A DNA stretch of 64,000 nucleotides from Arthrobacter sp. StoSoilB20 (GTDB lineage: Bacteria > Actinomycetota > Actinomycetes > Actinomycetales > Micrococcaceae). Below the pieces are notes generated by a model. That model was given only the letters and a program-made list of their open reading frames with translations, searched no databases and was not told where the DNA came from. Below, in pieces: positions 24,283 through 32,267 of the stretch (positions are counted from its first letter, which is position 1; every line of letters starts with the position of its first letter). Location of the stretch: assembly GCF_019977295.1 (NCBI RefSeq), contig NZ_AP024651.1:992001-1056000 (forward strand), written 5' to 3'. A program made the position numbers and the translations under genes.

Positions 24283-24611
24283 ATGTCGTATGACCTGCTG
24301 TGTACCTGCCCGAAGCTTTGGGCGCTGAGGCGCTGACCGCTCTCGTGGATGCTTCTCCGGGGCTGCAGGTGGAGCCAAGCGCCGGTGGAAGCGTTGAGGT
24401 CCCGCAGAACTGGCACATCCTTCGCGGCAAGAAGGCCGCGTACTGCTTCACCCTGGAAGGCCCTTATCTCGTCGAGCCGGAGGACGTTCCGCATGATGTG
24501 ACGGCCGCTGTGCTGGGTGCCGGAGTCATGTACAGCATCCTGGTTGAAGGCACCGATCCGGGTTCGACACCAACTGAGGCGGCGCTGACCTCGACTAGCC
24601 CACCCGAATAA
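24283..24611 (+). pseudogene. Frameshifted and shortened gene of an uncharacterised actinobacterial family
   Basis: An ATG at 24283 encodes MSYDL and then runs out of frame to a stop at 24334. From 24300 the next frame continues directly with YLPEALGAEALTALVDASPG and keeps protein-like sequence (AAYCFTLEGPYLVEPEDVP) to the stop at 24611. Restoring one base near 24298 would join them into MSYDL-AVYLPEAL. The C-terminus after VEGTDPG also looks cut short. I interpret this as a decayed gene, though a sequencing error at the shift cannot be excluded. Confidence 0.5.
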
Positions 24612-25186
24612 AGATGTAGTTATTTAGATTTTAGCCATCAAATCAAAATAGTCCGACGGTTATTGCTCATTTGAGAAGCTGGTGTCGGAGACCTCAGATG
24701 GGGTCGCGACGACGACGACGGGGGCGGCCATGAGCACGACGGTGACGGTGATGATGACGGTGATGGCGGCCGTGGTCATCGTGCGGGCAGCGGTCGCGCA
24801 CGGCGCAGGAACAAGGTGTCCGGCGTCCAGGCCCAGGCGTCTGCAAAGACGCTTCGATGGGCGGCAGGGCATGAGAGCCACGGTTACAAGCGAGCTGTGG
24901 TCAGCATGCCGTCAGGCGTCCCGCAAACTCTAGTTAAGAGGGATCAGTCCTGACATTTGAGTTGTTGCCCGCTGGCTGTCCATAGGTGTCTCATACACTC
25001 CGCCTCATCGTGCCATCTCATTACTCCTTAAGCGGCAACTCGAATCAACGTTCCATGTCCCGGTCGTTCTGCAGAAGCCTGGTGCGTTCCTTTCGGCTGT
25101 TGCCCTGCTGGCCGGTGGAACGCTGACAGCCTTCACTCACTTCCACTCTGCGTCTTCGACTGACTGATAGAGCCAAGGAATTTCAG
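24612..25186. other. Stretch without a convincing gene
   Basis: The first 50 bases are A/T-rich. A low-complexity segment of gacgacgacg and gtgatgatgacggtgatg type follows (24700-24780) and opens frames on both strands, but the translations are biased, lack ribosome sites and show no known domain. I see no terminator, RNA gene or mobile-element end. Confidence 0.5.
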
Positions 25187-25438
25187 GTGGTCGCTATACA
25201 TCTGATCATGGCCGCGTTGTCGTCCACCATGACTGCTTTTTTGCTGGTTTTAGGAATTACCTATGCCACCGGCACTACGGATGTCGATGAGATACGAGGT
25301 CCCTTCGCCTGGCTCATCTTCTCCTCACTGGCATTCAACGGACTCCTGTACTGGATCGCGTTCCCTCGTCTCTATCTCGCTTGCGTCGAACTGACACCTC
25401 CATTGAGATGGTTCGAAAGTTCTGCATCTTGGAGTTAG
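25187..25438 (+). CDS. Small hypothetical membrane protein (83 aa)
   Basis: Two hydrophobic helices (about residues 4-27 and 40-62) are joined by a short acidic loop (GTTDVDEIRGP). The last 20 residues look unrelated, suggesting a truncated C-terminus. The GTG start has only a weak ggaa upstream. No family is recognised, and it may be a remnant. Confidence 0.35.
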   Translation: MVAIHLIMAALSSTMTAFLLVLGITYATGTTDVDEIRGPFAWLIFSSLAFNGLLYWIAFPRLYLACVELTPPLRWFESSASWS

Positions 25439-25721
25439 ATGTGGAGTGCGAAGCGTAGGCGCACGCTGTTACCCACGAAGCTGTACGTGGATCGGCTATC
25501 TGCCCTGAAGACTTCCAGCAGTACTCGTCCACTTGTCCGGGGTCGCGCTCTAACAACCAGTGGTAGGCGATCATTTCGCCCGCCAAACCGAGTGCGTTGC
25601 GCTCCTGACCGGCGGCATCTAACCTGTCGATCGTCGCTATGAGGTGGGGCCACAGGGTTGTTTGATCCAATGGCTTTGGCGGCTGCTGAGGAATCTCGGT
25701 GACGATTCTTTGGATGGACAT
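25435..25721 (-). pseudogene. Probable remnant of an unrecognised gene
   Basis: ATG 25721 opens a protein-like segment (MSIQRIVTEIPQQPPKP, then ALGLAGEMIAYHWLLERDPGQVDEY) for about 70 residues. The same frame then loses protein character, while the neighbouring frame looks more natural (LLEVFRADSRSTYSF). This suggests a frameshift near 25515. There is no clear ribosome site. The intact protein family is not known to me. Confidence 0.3.
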
Positions 25722-25750
25722 TGCTTGACCAACCCAATCGCTGTTCGGCG

Positions 25751-26233
25751 CTACTGCCCCGTTGCAGTCTTCGCGCGAAGGTTCATGAGCCCGGCGATGG
25801 TCAGGCCGGCTGAAACCGCCAGTGCTGCTATCCAGAGGGTGAGGCCGGCGAGGTCGTGGACAGCCATTTGGGGGAGCCGTCGATCCGGGACCGCTACGAC
25901 GCCGACGAACGCCCCGAGGAGCCCGAAGTAGCTGCCGGTCATGAAACGCTGATGGGCACGGATGTTGCCGCGGAGGACTGTCACTAGACCCATCGTGAGG
26001 GTGCAGAACGTCAGCACGGACAGGGCATGAAGCCAGTTGAACCCGCCGTCGATGGTCCGGATCCCGAAGGAGGTCAGGACCACAACGTACATGGCCGCCG
26101 CCCAGATGCGGCCCAAAGTCTTGTGCGCTGCGCTGCCCTTGTTGCGGCGAAGCAGGTTCACGGCACCGAAGATCAGGGCGTAGCCCGCTGCGATGGCATG
26201 CAGGGCGATGAGTAAAGTCCACGGCGAGGGCAT
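25751..26233 (-). CDS. DUF2306 family membrane protein
   Basis: This 160-residue integral membrane protein has four predicted helices. The conserved His residues of the family are visible: LHAIAAGYALIFGAVNLL near the start, AHKTLGRIWAAAMY, and AHQRFMTGSYFG. These histidines may bind haem or metal in DUF2306 proteins, whose role is unestablished. The start is ATG 26233 with a weak ribosome site. It is transcribed in the same direction as the HTH regulator just upstream, 54 bp away. Confidence 0.75.
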   Translation of the reverse strand: MPSPWTLLIALHAIAAGYALIFGAVNLLRRNKGSAAHKTLGRIWAAAMYVVVLTSFGIRTIDGGFNWLHALSVLTFCTLTMGLVTVLRGNIRAHQRFMTGSYFGLLGAFVGVVAVPDRRLPQMAVHDLAGLTLWIAALAVSAGLTIAGLMNLRAKTATGQ

Positions 26234-26287
26234 AGGGGCAGCCTAGCGAAGTCGGAACGGACTATCGGACTGTGTCGTCGTGGACGG

Positions 26288-27178
26288 TCATAGATCCCGG
26301 GAGAAGCTGCGCGGCTCTTCGGAGACCACATCGCCGGCGGCCAGCAGTTGAAGTGCTTCCGCGGCCGGCGTCCCCGGATCCGCGGCGTACATGAGGATTC
26401 TGTGGCCGGATTCATCGGGCGGTGTGAGGACCTCGAAGTTCAGTTCCAGATCGCCCACCTCGGGGTGGTGCATGTGTTTCAACCCGGACATGCAGTTCTG
26501 CACGGGGTGCCGAGCCCACAATTTCGCGAACTCCTCACTCTTCAAAGTGAGCTCACCTACCAAAGAGGCGAGTTCGGGGTCATCCGAGGCCCGGCCGGCG
26601 ATGAGCCGCAGTGATGACACTGCACGCGTGGCTTCCTCCAGCCACCGTGAGTAAAGTTCGCGGGTGTGCTGGTCAAGGAACAACAAATGAGTCATGTTTG
26701 GCCTTGTTGCAGCCGACATCGGTGCGTCGAAGTCCAAGTGCCCGGCAACCAGGCGATGGCCAAGCCGGTTCCAGGCAAGCACCTCGCTGCGGCGTCCCAG
26801 CACGATGGCGGGGGTGCTGGCCATTGACTGAATAAGGCGGAGCGTCCCTGTCCTGGCCTTGTCCGGCTTCGTCACGGTGCGGCGTTTGGCGGGGCGGGCG
26901 CGGGCAAGATTGAACAGGTGGGCCCGCTCGTCAGTGTTGAGATTCAGGGCCCGGGCAATCGCATCAATGATGGCATCAGAAGCGTTGTTACTGAGGCCCT
27001 GCTCCAGGCGGGTGTAGTAGGTATTGCTGACTCCCGCGAGCATTGCCAGTTCCTCGCGCCGGAGACCTGGTACGCGGCGGATGCCGTAATTCAAGAGGCC
27101 GACGTCTTCCGGCTGCAGCGAGGCCCTTCGGACTCGAAGGAACTCCCCAAGTTCACTCACCATAGTCATGTTCACCAT
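26288..27178 (-). CDS. HTH transcriptional regulator, XRE type with MmyB-like ligand domain
   Basis: This protein of about 296 residues has an N-terminal helix-turn-helix (RRVPGLRREELAMLAGVSNTYYTRLEQG). The C-terminal domain is of the MmyB-like type (residues 110-275), with HLLFLDQHTRELYSRWLEEA and HPEVGDLELNFEVLTPPDESGHRILMY being characteristic. Starts at 27178, 27169 and 27163 are all possible; I list the longest. It is divergent from an MFS efflux gene. The 142-bp gap holds the small palindrome ccctgtcaggg (27208-27218), a candidate operator. It probably represses the efflux gene until a lipophilic ligand binds. Confidence 0.85.
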   Translation of the reverse strand: MVNMTMVSELGEFLRVRRASLQPEDVGLLNYGIRRVPGLRREELAMLAGVSNTYYTRLEQGLSNNASDAIIDAIARALNLNTDERAHLFNLARARPAKRRTVTKPDKARTGTLRLIQSMASTPAIVLGRRSEVLAWNRLGHRLVAGHLDFDAPMSAATRPNMTHLLFLDQHTRELYSRWLEEATRAVSSLRLIAGRASDDPELASLVGELTLKSEEFAKLWARHPVQNCMSGLKHMHHPEVGDLELNFEVLTPPDESGHRILMYAADPGTPAAEALQLLAAGDVVSEEPRSFSRDL

Positions 27179-27320
27179 TCTGCCGGTCCCCGGTGGCAGT
27201 GTCCTGTCCCTGTCAGGGGTAGGCAAGAGGGGGTGTGGTTGATCCGGGGGCATACCTGGACCGTTGGAGCTGTGAAGAAAGCCGCCCACGGGCGGATACA
27301 GCTCCAGCAAAGGATCTTCC

Positions 27321-28793
27321 ATGACGACACAACCGGATGTCACCAAAGGCACCAGCCTTCCGTATGCCACCGACCATGAACCCCAGCCGGACTCGAAAAG
27401 GCAGATGACCGCCAAGCAACGGCTGGCACTCATTGTCCTGCTCACAGCGAGTTTTACCCTCGCTGTCGACTTCTCCATCCTCAACGTAGCCCTACCGGCC
27501 ATCGGCACCGATGTTGGCTTCAGCATGGAGAACCTTCAGTGGATTGCGACGTCATTCGCACTCTGCGCTGCGGGCCTGACGCTGCTGTTTGGCCGTGTCG
27601 CCGATATTGCCGGGCGCCGCAAGATGTTCATCATCGGCATGGCCCTGCTCGGCGCGGCGTCACTTGCCGGCGGGTTGTCTGCCGAGCCGGCGTTGTTGCT
27701 TATCGCTCGCGTGGGCCAAGGCGTCGCTACGGCCATTGTCGTTCCCGCAGCCTTGTCCTTGTTGCTGGCATCGTTCCCGGAAGGCCCGCTGCGCGATAAG
27801 GCACTGGGCCTTAACGGCTCACTGATGGCCGCGGGCTTTACGACCGGCGCTATCCTCGGCGGGCTCCTGACAGACCTTCTGAGCTGGCGTTGGGCGTTCT
27901 TCATCAACGTGCCTGTTGCCATCGCAGTACTGGTCATCGCCCCCATCGTCCTCGCTGAGAGCAAACCCACCTCGAAGTTGAAGTTGGACGTTCCGGGCGC
28001 CGTCACCGTTACCCTCGGCCTTCTGGCCCTTGTCTTCGGTTTGACGAACGCCGCCGAGCACTCGTGGACCAACCCTCTTACTTTGGGCTCCCTCGCGGCA
28101 GCCGTTGTGCTCTTCGTTGCTTTCGTCGCCGTCGAACGCCGGGCAGCCTGGCCGCTGGTACCACTGGAGATTCTGAAGCGCTCCACTGTCGCTTGGGGCA
28201 ACATCGCGGGCATCCTGGCCTTCGTCACTGAAACGTCCCTGGTGTTCTTGCTGACGCTTTACCTGCAGCAAGTTCTCGGCTACACACCGCTCGGTGCTGG
28301 CTTGGCCTTCGCAGTCCTTGGCCTCGGCACGGTACTCGGCGGCATCCTCGGACCCAATGTGATCAGCAGGATCGGCAACAAGAATGCCATCATCTACGGA
28401 TTCATAGTCCAGGCCATTGCCACAGGCGTCCTCGTCCTGCTCAGCGCAGACCCCGCATCAATCGGTCTGCTGCTGCTCGCCACCTTCATCGGTGGCGCAG
28501 CCAACCTCGTTGTCATCGTCGGATTCATGGTCACGGCAACCTCCGGGCTGCCTGATGAAGAACAAGGTATGGCTACGGGACTGGCAACAATGAGCCAGCA
28601 GATCGGCATCACCATGGGCATCCCCATTATGGGTGCCATCTTCACAGCCCAAATCCTCAGCATCGGCAACGACGAGGCCCAAGCCGTCCTCAGCGGTGTC
28701 ACCGCCGCCATCTGGGTCAACGCCGGCCTCTGCTTGCTCACCGCGGTGGTGGTGGGCCTCTTCCTGCGCAAGCCGGCGATCTCCGCCGAATAA
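27321..28793 (+). CDS. MFS drug-efflux transporter, DHA2 (EmrB/QacA) family
   Basis: This 490-residue inner-membrane proton antiporter has about 14 helices. Motif A-like FGRVADIAGRRKMF, the DHA2 first-helix motif DFSILNVALPAIG, the LQWIATSFAL block and motif C-like GAILGGLLTDLLSWRWAFFINVPV are present. Such pumps expel cationic dyes, antibiotics or solvents. It is divergent from the MmyB-like regulator, an arrangement usual for ligand-inducible efflux. A hairpin follows the stop. Confidence 0.9.
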   Translation: MTTQPDVTKGTSLPYATDHEPQPDSKRQMTAKQRLALIVLLTASFTLAVDFSILNVALPAIGTDVGFSMENLQWIATSFALCAAGLTLLFGRVADIAGRRKMFIIGMALLGAASLAGGLSAEPALLLIARVGQGVATAIVVPAALSLLLASFPEGPLRDKALGLNGSLMAAGFTTGAILGGLLTDLLSWRWAFFINVPVAIAVLVIAPIVLAESKPTSKLKLDVPGAVTVTLGLLALVFGLTNAAEHSWTNPLTLGSLAAAVVLFVAFVAVERRAAWPLVPLEILKRSTVAWGNIAGILAFVTETSLVFLLTLYLQQVLGYTPLGAGLAFAVLGLGTVLGGILGPNVISRIGNKNAIIYGFIVQAIATGVLVLLSADPASIGLLLLATFIGGAANLVVIVGFMVTATSGLPDEEQGMATGLATMSQQIGITMGIPIMGAIFTAQILSIGNDEAQAVLSGVTAAIWVNAGLCLLTAVVVGLFLRKPAISAE

Positions 28794-28811
28794 GCCCTAA
28801 AGGCAGAAGCC

Positions 28812-28864
28812 CTGCACGACTTCGGGGAGGGGTTCTTCCAAGGACCCTCCTCCAGTCGTGGCAG
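28812..28864. terminator. Imperfect hairpin between convergent genes
   Basis: ctgcacgact (28812) pairs with agtcgtggcag (to 28864), and inner ggaggg pairs with ccctcc. It lies between the MFS stop and the stop of the small membrane protein gene. Confidence 0.55.
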
Positions 28865-28876
28865 CATTGGCGGTTA

Positions 28877-29185
28877 CTACTGAACCTTGAACGACGCCAG
28901 CTGGCTCACTTTCCGACGAGCCGCAGCTATCACGGGGCGTACCGCCGCAACCCCTGCCCTCAGGAAGCCGGCAACCATGCTGATGGTGCCGCGGAATCGG
29001 CTGCTGCTGCGCCAATTCTGCGTCAATTCCCATGTGGTTCGGATGAAATGCACCCCGAGGACGACGATAAACAGGGAGATCACCAGGCCGGCAATCGAGG
29101 CAGCCACGATCATCACGCCAGTGATGTGCACCAGGAGGACGGCAGAGATCACAACTGTTTGAGCGTCAAGAAGTTCCATATTCAT
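28877..29185 (-). CDS. Small hypothetical membrane protein (102 aa)
   Basis: Two hydrophobic helices (about residues 10-48) are followed by an amphipathic Arg/Ser/Lys-rich half ending VSQLASFKVQ. No family is recognised. The ATG start has only a weak gagaa upstream. G/C-rich third positions support coding potential. It lies beside the SipW/TasA-like cluster on the same strand, but 340 bp of gene-free DNA separate them, so a link is speculative. Confidence 0.5.
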   Translation of the reverse strand: MNMELLDAQTVVISAVLLVHITGVMIVAASIAGLVISLFIVVLGVHFIRTTWELTQNWRSSSRFRGTISMVAGFLRAGVAAVRPVIAAARRKVSQLASFKVQ

Positions 29186-29527
29186 TTCTCGTTGTGCGGG
29201 ACGATTTGTGCGGGTGGGGGTTCCGGCTTGCTGTAAACGCCGAAGGTTTGCCGGAAGTATTCAAAACCACGTCAATGTGGGTTTTAGGCTCGTCAAAGTG
29301 GATCAGGTATGGCTTGCCGTTGTTCCCCCAAGACCAGGCCTTTCATGACTCCAGTTTCGTCTAATCCTAAGAGGCGCAGCTGAAATACGCCCGTTCAAGT
29401 CAAAAACACCCGCCCCTGCTTGTGTTTGCCGAAAGTGACCGCTAAACCTCGATGAGGTCGTCGGTGTGGCCGTGGACCTTTTTTGGAAACCATTTCATGG
29501 CCTGATGAAAGCACGCGAGTCAACGAA
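29186..29527. other. Gene-free stretch downstream of the export cluster
   Basis: No credible frame is seen on either strand. A weak inverted repeat (aaaaccac/gtgggtttt, 29263-29285) is the only structure. The mosaic composition could be eroded mobile-element DNA, but I cannot identify one. Confidence 0.4.
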
Positions 29528-29995
29528 TCACGGGCAATTCAGCGTGCCTGTAAGGGGCGGGCTTGCCCATGCGTTGGTGGAGTTGGGCACCTTGTAGTAG
29601 CCGCGGATCTGGTACGTCCAGGTCCCGGTGAGGTTGCCAGAGCTTTGGACGCCGGAGTTGTACGACTTTCCCGCAGCCTTGCTGAGGTCGCCCGTGAACT
29701 GCACCACGCCGTCGGGGTCTATGACTTTCAGTTCGTGATAGTTGGCGTAGGTGACGGCGGTGAAACTGCTGACGCTGATCTTGGCCTGGGCGAACCAGAG
29801 GAATGAATCGCAGGACTTCGTCACGGCCACTGTATTGACGGCCGGGGCCGGGATCTTTGCCGCGCTGACGGCCAGGGCACCTGTTGCGGTGTCGTTGAAC
29901 TTTGCGTGCGCCGGTGAAATCTGGACGCCCATCAGTAAGAATACGGCGGCCATGATGATGGCCGGTACTTGCCAGATGATGCCCTTGCCCTGCAT
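29528..29995 (-). CDS. Exported protein, likely substrate of the SipW-like peptidase
   Basis: From the ATG at 29995 the product is 155 residues. A signal peptide ends PAHA near residue 31, and the mature N-terminus is KFNDTATGALAVSAAKI, which resembles the start of TasA/CalY-type and other SipW-processed proteins. The mature domain is a probable beta-sandwich with two Cys (KSCDSF and the C-terminal NCP) that may pair. A longer version starting at GTG 30076 is possible. It is the last gene of a cluster with TasA-like, SipW-like and Hpt-like genes, so it may be a minor fibre or anchor component (inference). Confidence 0.65.
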   Translation of the reverse strand: MQGKGIIWQVPAIIMAAVFLLMGVQISPAHAKFNDTATGALAVSAAKIPAPAVNTVAVTKSCDSFLWFAQAKISVSSFTAVTYANYHELKVIDPDGVVQFTGDLSKAAGKSYNSGVQSSGNLTGTWTYQIRGYYKVPNSTNAWASPPLTGTLNCP

Positions 29996-30087
29996 GTGCT
30001 TAGCTGCCGTCCCCGTAGTGCGAATGTTCTGTTTCCATAGTGGCGAACGGGCCTCAGGAAACACCTCGGTGAACACTCAAGGTCCGC

Positions 30088-30495
30088 TCAAGACCGGAAA
30101 AATCCCCTGTGCCGGGTCAGCGATGTGTGCGCGGCCCGGATGAGGTCCGAACGCGAAGCCAGGCAACGGTCTGCCGTTTGCTGCAGGGCGGGCAGTGCAT
30201 GGGCAGCGTCGTCGAAGTGGTTTTCCCGGATCATTGATTCGATGGCCCGGCATTGGTGCTCCGTTTCCATGGCTCCCACCATGGAGGAACTGATCTTCAG
30301 GCTGAGAACGGCAGTAGTGGTCTCCTTGGGATCGTGTTCGTCCACGGCATGGATGATCCGCTCGACGCGCTGCGGGAGCATTGCCAGGTACTTGGCGAGA
30401 AAACGCAGGGCCGGCTCGGGGCTTCCCAGCTCCTCGGCGAGAGATTGGAGCCTGCCCAGGTCCAATTCGCCGCCGGGATTACCCGAGGGCTTCAT
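30088..30495 (-). CDS. Hpt-like protein without the phospho-accepting histidine
   Basis: This 135-residue, mostly helical protein resembles histidine-phosphotransfer domains: FLAKYLAMLPQRVERI, then AVLSLKISSSMVGA, then a long helix with HFDDAAHALPAL. In true Hpt domains the third block reads A-H-x-L-K-G-S-S. Here Leu64 stands at the His position and Ile68 at the Gly. It therefore cannot accept phosphate in the usual way and may act as a docking or sensing module. The gene start overlaps the end of the signal peptidase gene by 17 bases, so it belongs to that operon. Confidence 0.6.
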   Translation of the reverse strand: MKPSGNPGGELDLGRLQSLAEELGSPEPALRFLAKYLAMLPQRVERIIHAVDEHDPKETTTAVLSLKISSSMVGAMETEHQCRAIESMIRENHFDDAAHALPALQQTADRCLASRSDLIRAAHTSLTRHRGFFRS

Positions 30496-31204
30496 TGCCG
30501 GTACCGGCCTTTTCTTCCGGTGCTGTCTTGGTGGGGTTTTTGGTCCAGATGGAGGCGAGCATTCCGATGACCAGGATGCTGGGTGCGCCGTACATCAGGA
30601 TGTTTATGGTGATGGGTTGGCGCAGGGTGCGGATGGCGTTGCCTACGCCGGGGATGGTGGCGACGTGTTTGTCCACGGTGGTTCCTTGGAGGGTGGCGAT
30701 CCAGGGGTCGATGCCGTTGTTGGCGTCGCCTTTGGTTTGGACTGCTGTGCCGCCGTCGGCTGTGGGGGTGATTTCGGTGATGCGGTGGGTTTCCACGCGT
30801 TGGTCTTCGACCGGGATGTGGTAGGTGATGACGTCGCCTGTTTTGATGTCCGCGATGGGGGTTGGGACGGTGACGACGATGTCGCCGGGGTTGATTATGG
30901 GTGCCATGGAGCCGGTGAGCATGGTGGAGGTTTGGTAGCCCAGGACGCGGGGGCCGATGGCGAGGAACAGGAACACAAGGGCGGCGAGGACCAGCATGCC
31001 CGCACCGATTGCACGGGCTGTTTTACCGGCGACGCGACGGAACGTGCCGGCAGTGCGGGTGTTCGGTGTGGCCGCTGCGGCCTGCTGCACAGCGGCAGCT
31101 TCAGGGGCGGAAGGGACGACGGCGGTGGGTCGGGTTTCGCCTTTTGCCGCGGCGGAACGCCGGCCATGTACTGCGGGAGTGGTGATGGTGCTCAGCGCGC
31201 TCAT
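30479..31204 (-). CDS. Signal peptidase I, SipW/ER type
   Basis: This 241-residue membrane peptidase has an N-terminal Ala/Thr-rich cytoplasmic stretch, a transmembrane helix (about 76-98), and the catalytic block MLTGSMAPIINPGDIVV with the nucleophile Ser. GDVITYHIP and ETHRI follow, the latter with His in place of the usual Lys, and VQTKGDANN; these mark the Ser/His ER-type branch (SipW). A second helix is near the C-terminus. It would cleave the neighbouring TasA-like and FNDTATG-type precursors. ATG 31204 has aaaggaac upstream. Confidence 0.88.
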   Translation of the reverse strand: MSALSTITTPAVHGRRSAAAKGETRPTAVVPSAPEAAAVQQAAAATPNTRTAGTFRRVAGKTARAIGAGMLVLAALVFLFLAIGPRVLGYQTSTMLTGSMAPIINPGDIVVTVPTPIADIKTGDVITYHIPVEDQRVETHRITEITPTADGGTAVQTKGDANNGIDPWIATLQGTTVDKHVATIPGVGNAIRTLRQPITINILMYGAPSILVIGMLASIWTKNPTKTAPEEKAGTGNEALG

Positions 31205-31384
31205 GTCTGGCGTTCCTTTCGTGGGGCTTGACGTGATTTCAGTCTTCCGTGCCCTGCTCAAGGGAGTCTGCGGGAAGGCCTCAAGACTTGATCAGGAAAT
31301 GGCCAGGAACCGGCCGGAAGGGCATACCGGCCGGCCCCTGGGGTCTATCGGGCAACCCCCACGGGGGCTGGTTGCTGCCGGGTG

Positions 31385-31990
31385 TTATTTGGTGGTTTCG
31401 GTGCGTTGGGTGCCGGTGAAGGAGAAGGCGAGGGTGGAGGTGGCGCCTTGGAAGGTGTTGTCTGCGGTGGCGGGCAGGGTGGTGGTGACTTTGAGGTTGT
31501 CGGTCTTGGCTGAGGTCAGGGAGGTCAGGTTGTTCAGGACCTTGTTCGCTGTGATGACCGGGCCGTTGGACAGGACGGTGGTTTTGGTTCCGGCGCAGGT
31601 GTAGGGCGCTGCGGTACCGGTCCAGGCTACGGAGCAGTTCTCGATGCTCAGTTGCAGGCCGTTGGTGGGGTCGGTGGTCAGCAGGGAGGCGGTGGCGCCG
31701 GCGGACGTGGTGAGGGTGACGTTGTTCAGGTCGGAGTTGCCGGTGTTGGCCAGGGTGACGAGTTTTTCGGCTTTGTCGCCGGGGAGCATGCCGGTGACCG
31801 GGACGTTGAGGGTGTTCGCGGCGCCGGTGCCCAGGGCGATGGTGACGGTGCCGGCGGTGACGGCCTGGGAGGCGGAGGTCGAGGACGTGAACGCACCGTA
31901 GGTGCCCATTCCGGCGACGGCGGCTGCGGTGCCGACCAGTGCGACGGAAGCGAGGATCTTGCCGGAGGTGGTCTTGAGGCTGATGGCCAT
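31385..31990 (-). CDS. TasA/CalY-like SipW-dependent exported protein
   Basis: This 201-residue precursor has an N-terminal helix (ILASVALVGTAAAVAGMGTYGAF) and the typical mature start FTSSTSASQAVTAGTVTI of the TasA/camelysin family. The mature part is rich in Thr, Ala, Ser and Asn with a beta-sandwich pattern (GDKAEKLVTLANTGNSDL). Two Cys (ENCSVAW, YTCAG) may form a disulfide. In Bacillus TasA forms biofilm fibres; an analogous surface fibre here is inferred. aaagga precedes the ATG. It is upstream of and close to the SipW-like gene. Confidence 0.82.
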   Translation of the reverse strand: MAISLKTTSGKILASVALVGTAAAVAGMGTYGAFTSSTSASQAVTAGTVTIALGTGAANTLNVPVTGMLPGDKAEKLVTLANTGNSDLNNVTLTTSAGATASLLTTDPTNGLQLSIENCSVAWTGTAAPYTCAGTKTTVLSNGPVITANKVLNNLTSLTSAKTDNLKVTTTLPATADNTFQGATSTLAFSFTGTQRTETTK

Positions 31991-32199
31991 GGGAATCAGT
32001 GTCCTTTCGATGGGCCACCGTGAGACCGGCCGGCCTGTTCTTTGGTGTCTGCCTGACTGGCTGACAAGAACTACTGTGCCGGGGCAGGATCAAGAACAAA
32101 TCCTGCAAACCCGCAACACTTCCTCAGGAAAAACTCAAGACTCCCGCACCGCGCTGAGGGCCATTTCCAGGCTGTTCGAAATGCCTCAGCAATGGGTTG

Positions 32200-32217
32200 T
32201 TGTCAGAGTGACGATAA
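32200..32217. promoter_or_regulatory. Operator-like repeat 1 upstream of pnuC
   Basis: ttgtcagagtgacgataa is a pseudo-palindrome (ttgtca-gag-tgacga). It is repeated 34 bp later with one mismatch, about three helical turns away. It is a candidate NrtR site. Confidence 0.5.
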
Positions 32218-32233
32218 GTCTGCTACTTTGTTC

Positions 32234-32251
32234 TTGTCAGAGTGATAATAA
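32234..32251. promoter_or_regulatory. Operator-like repeat 2 upstream of pnuC
   Basis: ttgtcagagtgataataa contains the better palindrome ttgtca-gag-tgataa. It ends 16 bp before the pnuC start, overlapping the expected promoter or leader. Confidence 0.5.
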
Positions 32252-32267
32252 AGAATGGAAGACGACA

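Noticed and set aside
24682..24933. Frames on both strands through gac/gtg-rich sequence
   Set aside because: Low-complexity DNA keeps several frames open at once, and none has a ribosome site or domain.
30125..31231. 368-codon plus-strand frame opposite the signal peptidase and Hpt-like genes
   Set aside because: It is antisense to genes with clear motifs and its translation is Gly/Asp/Val-biased filler.
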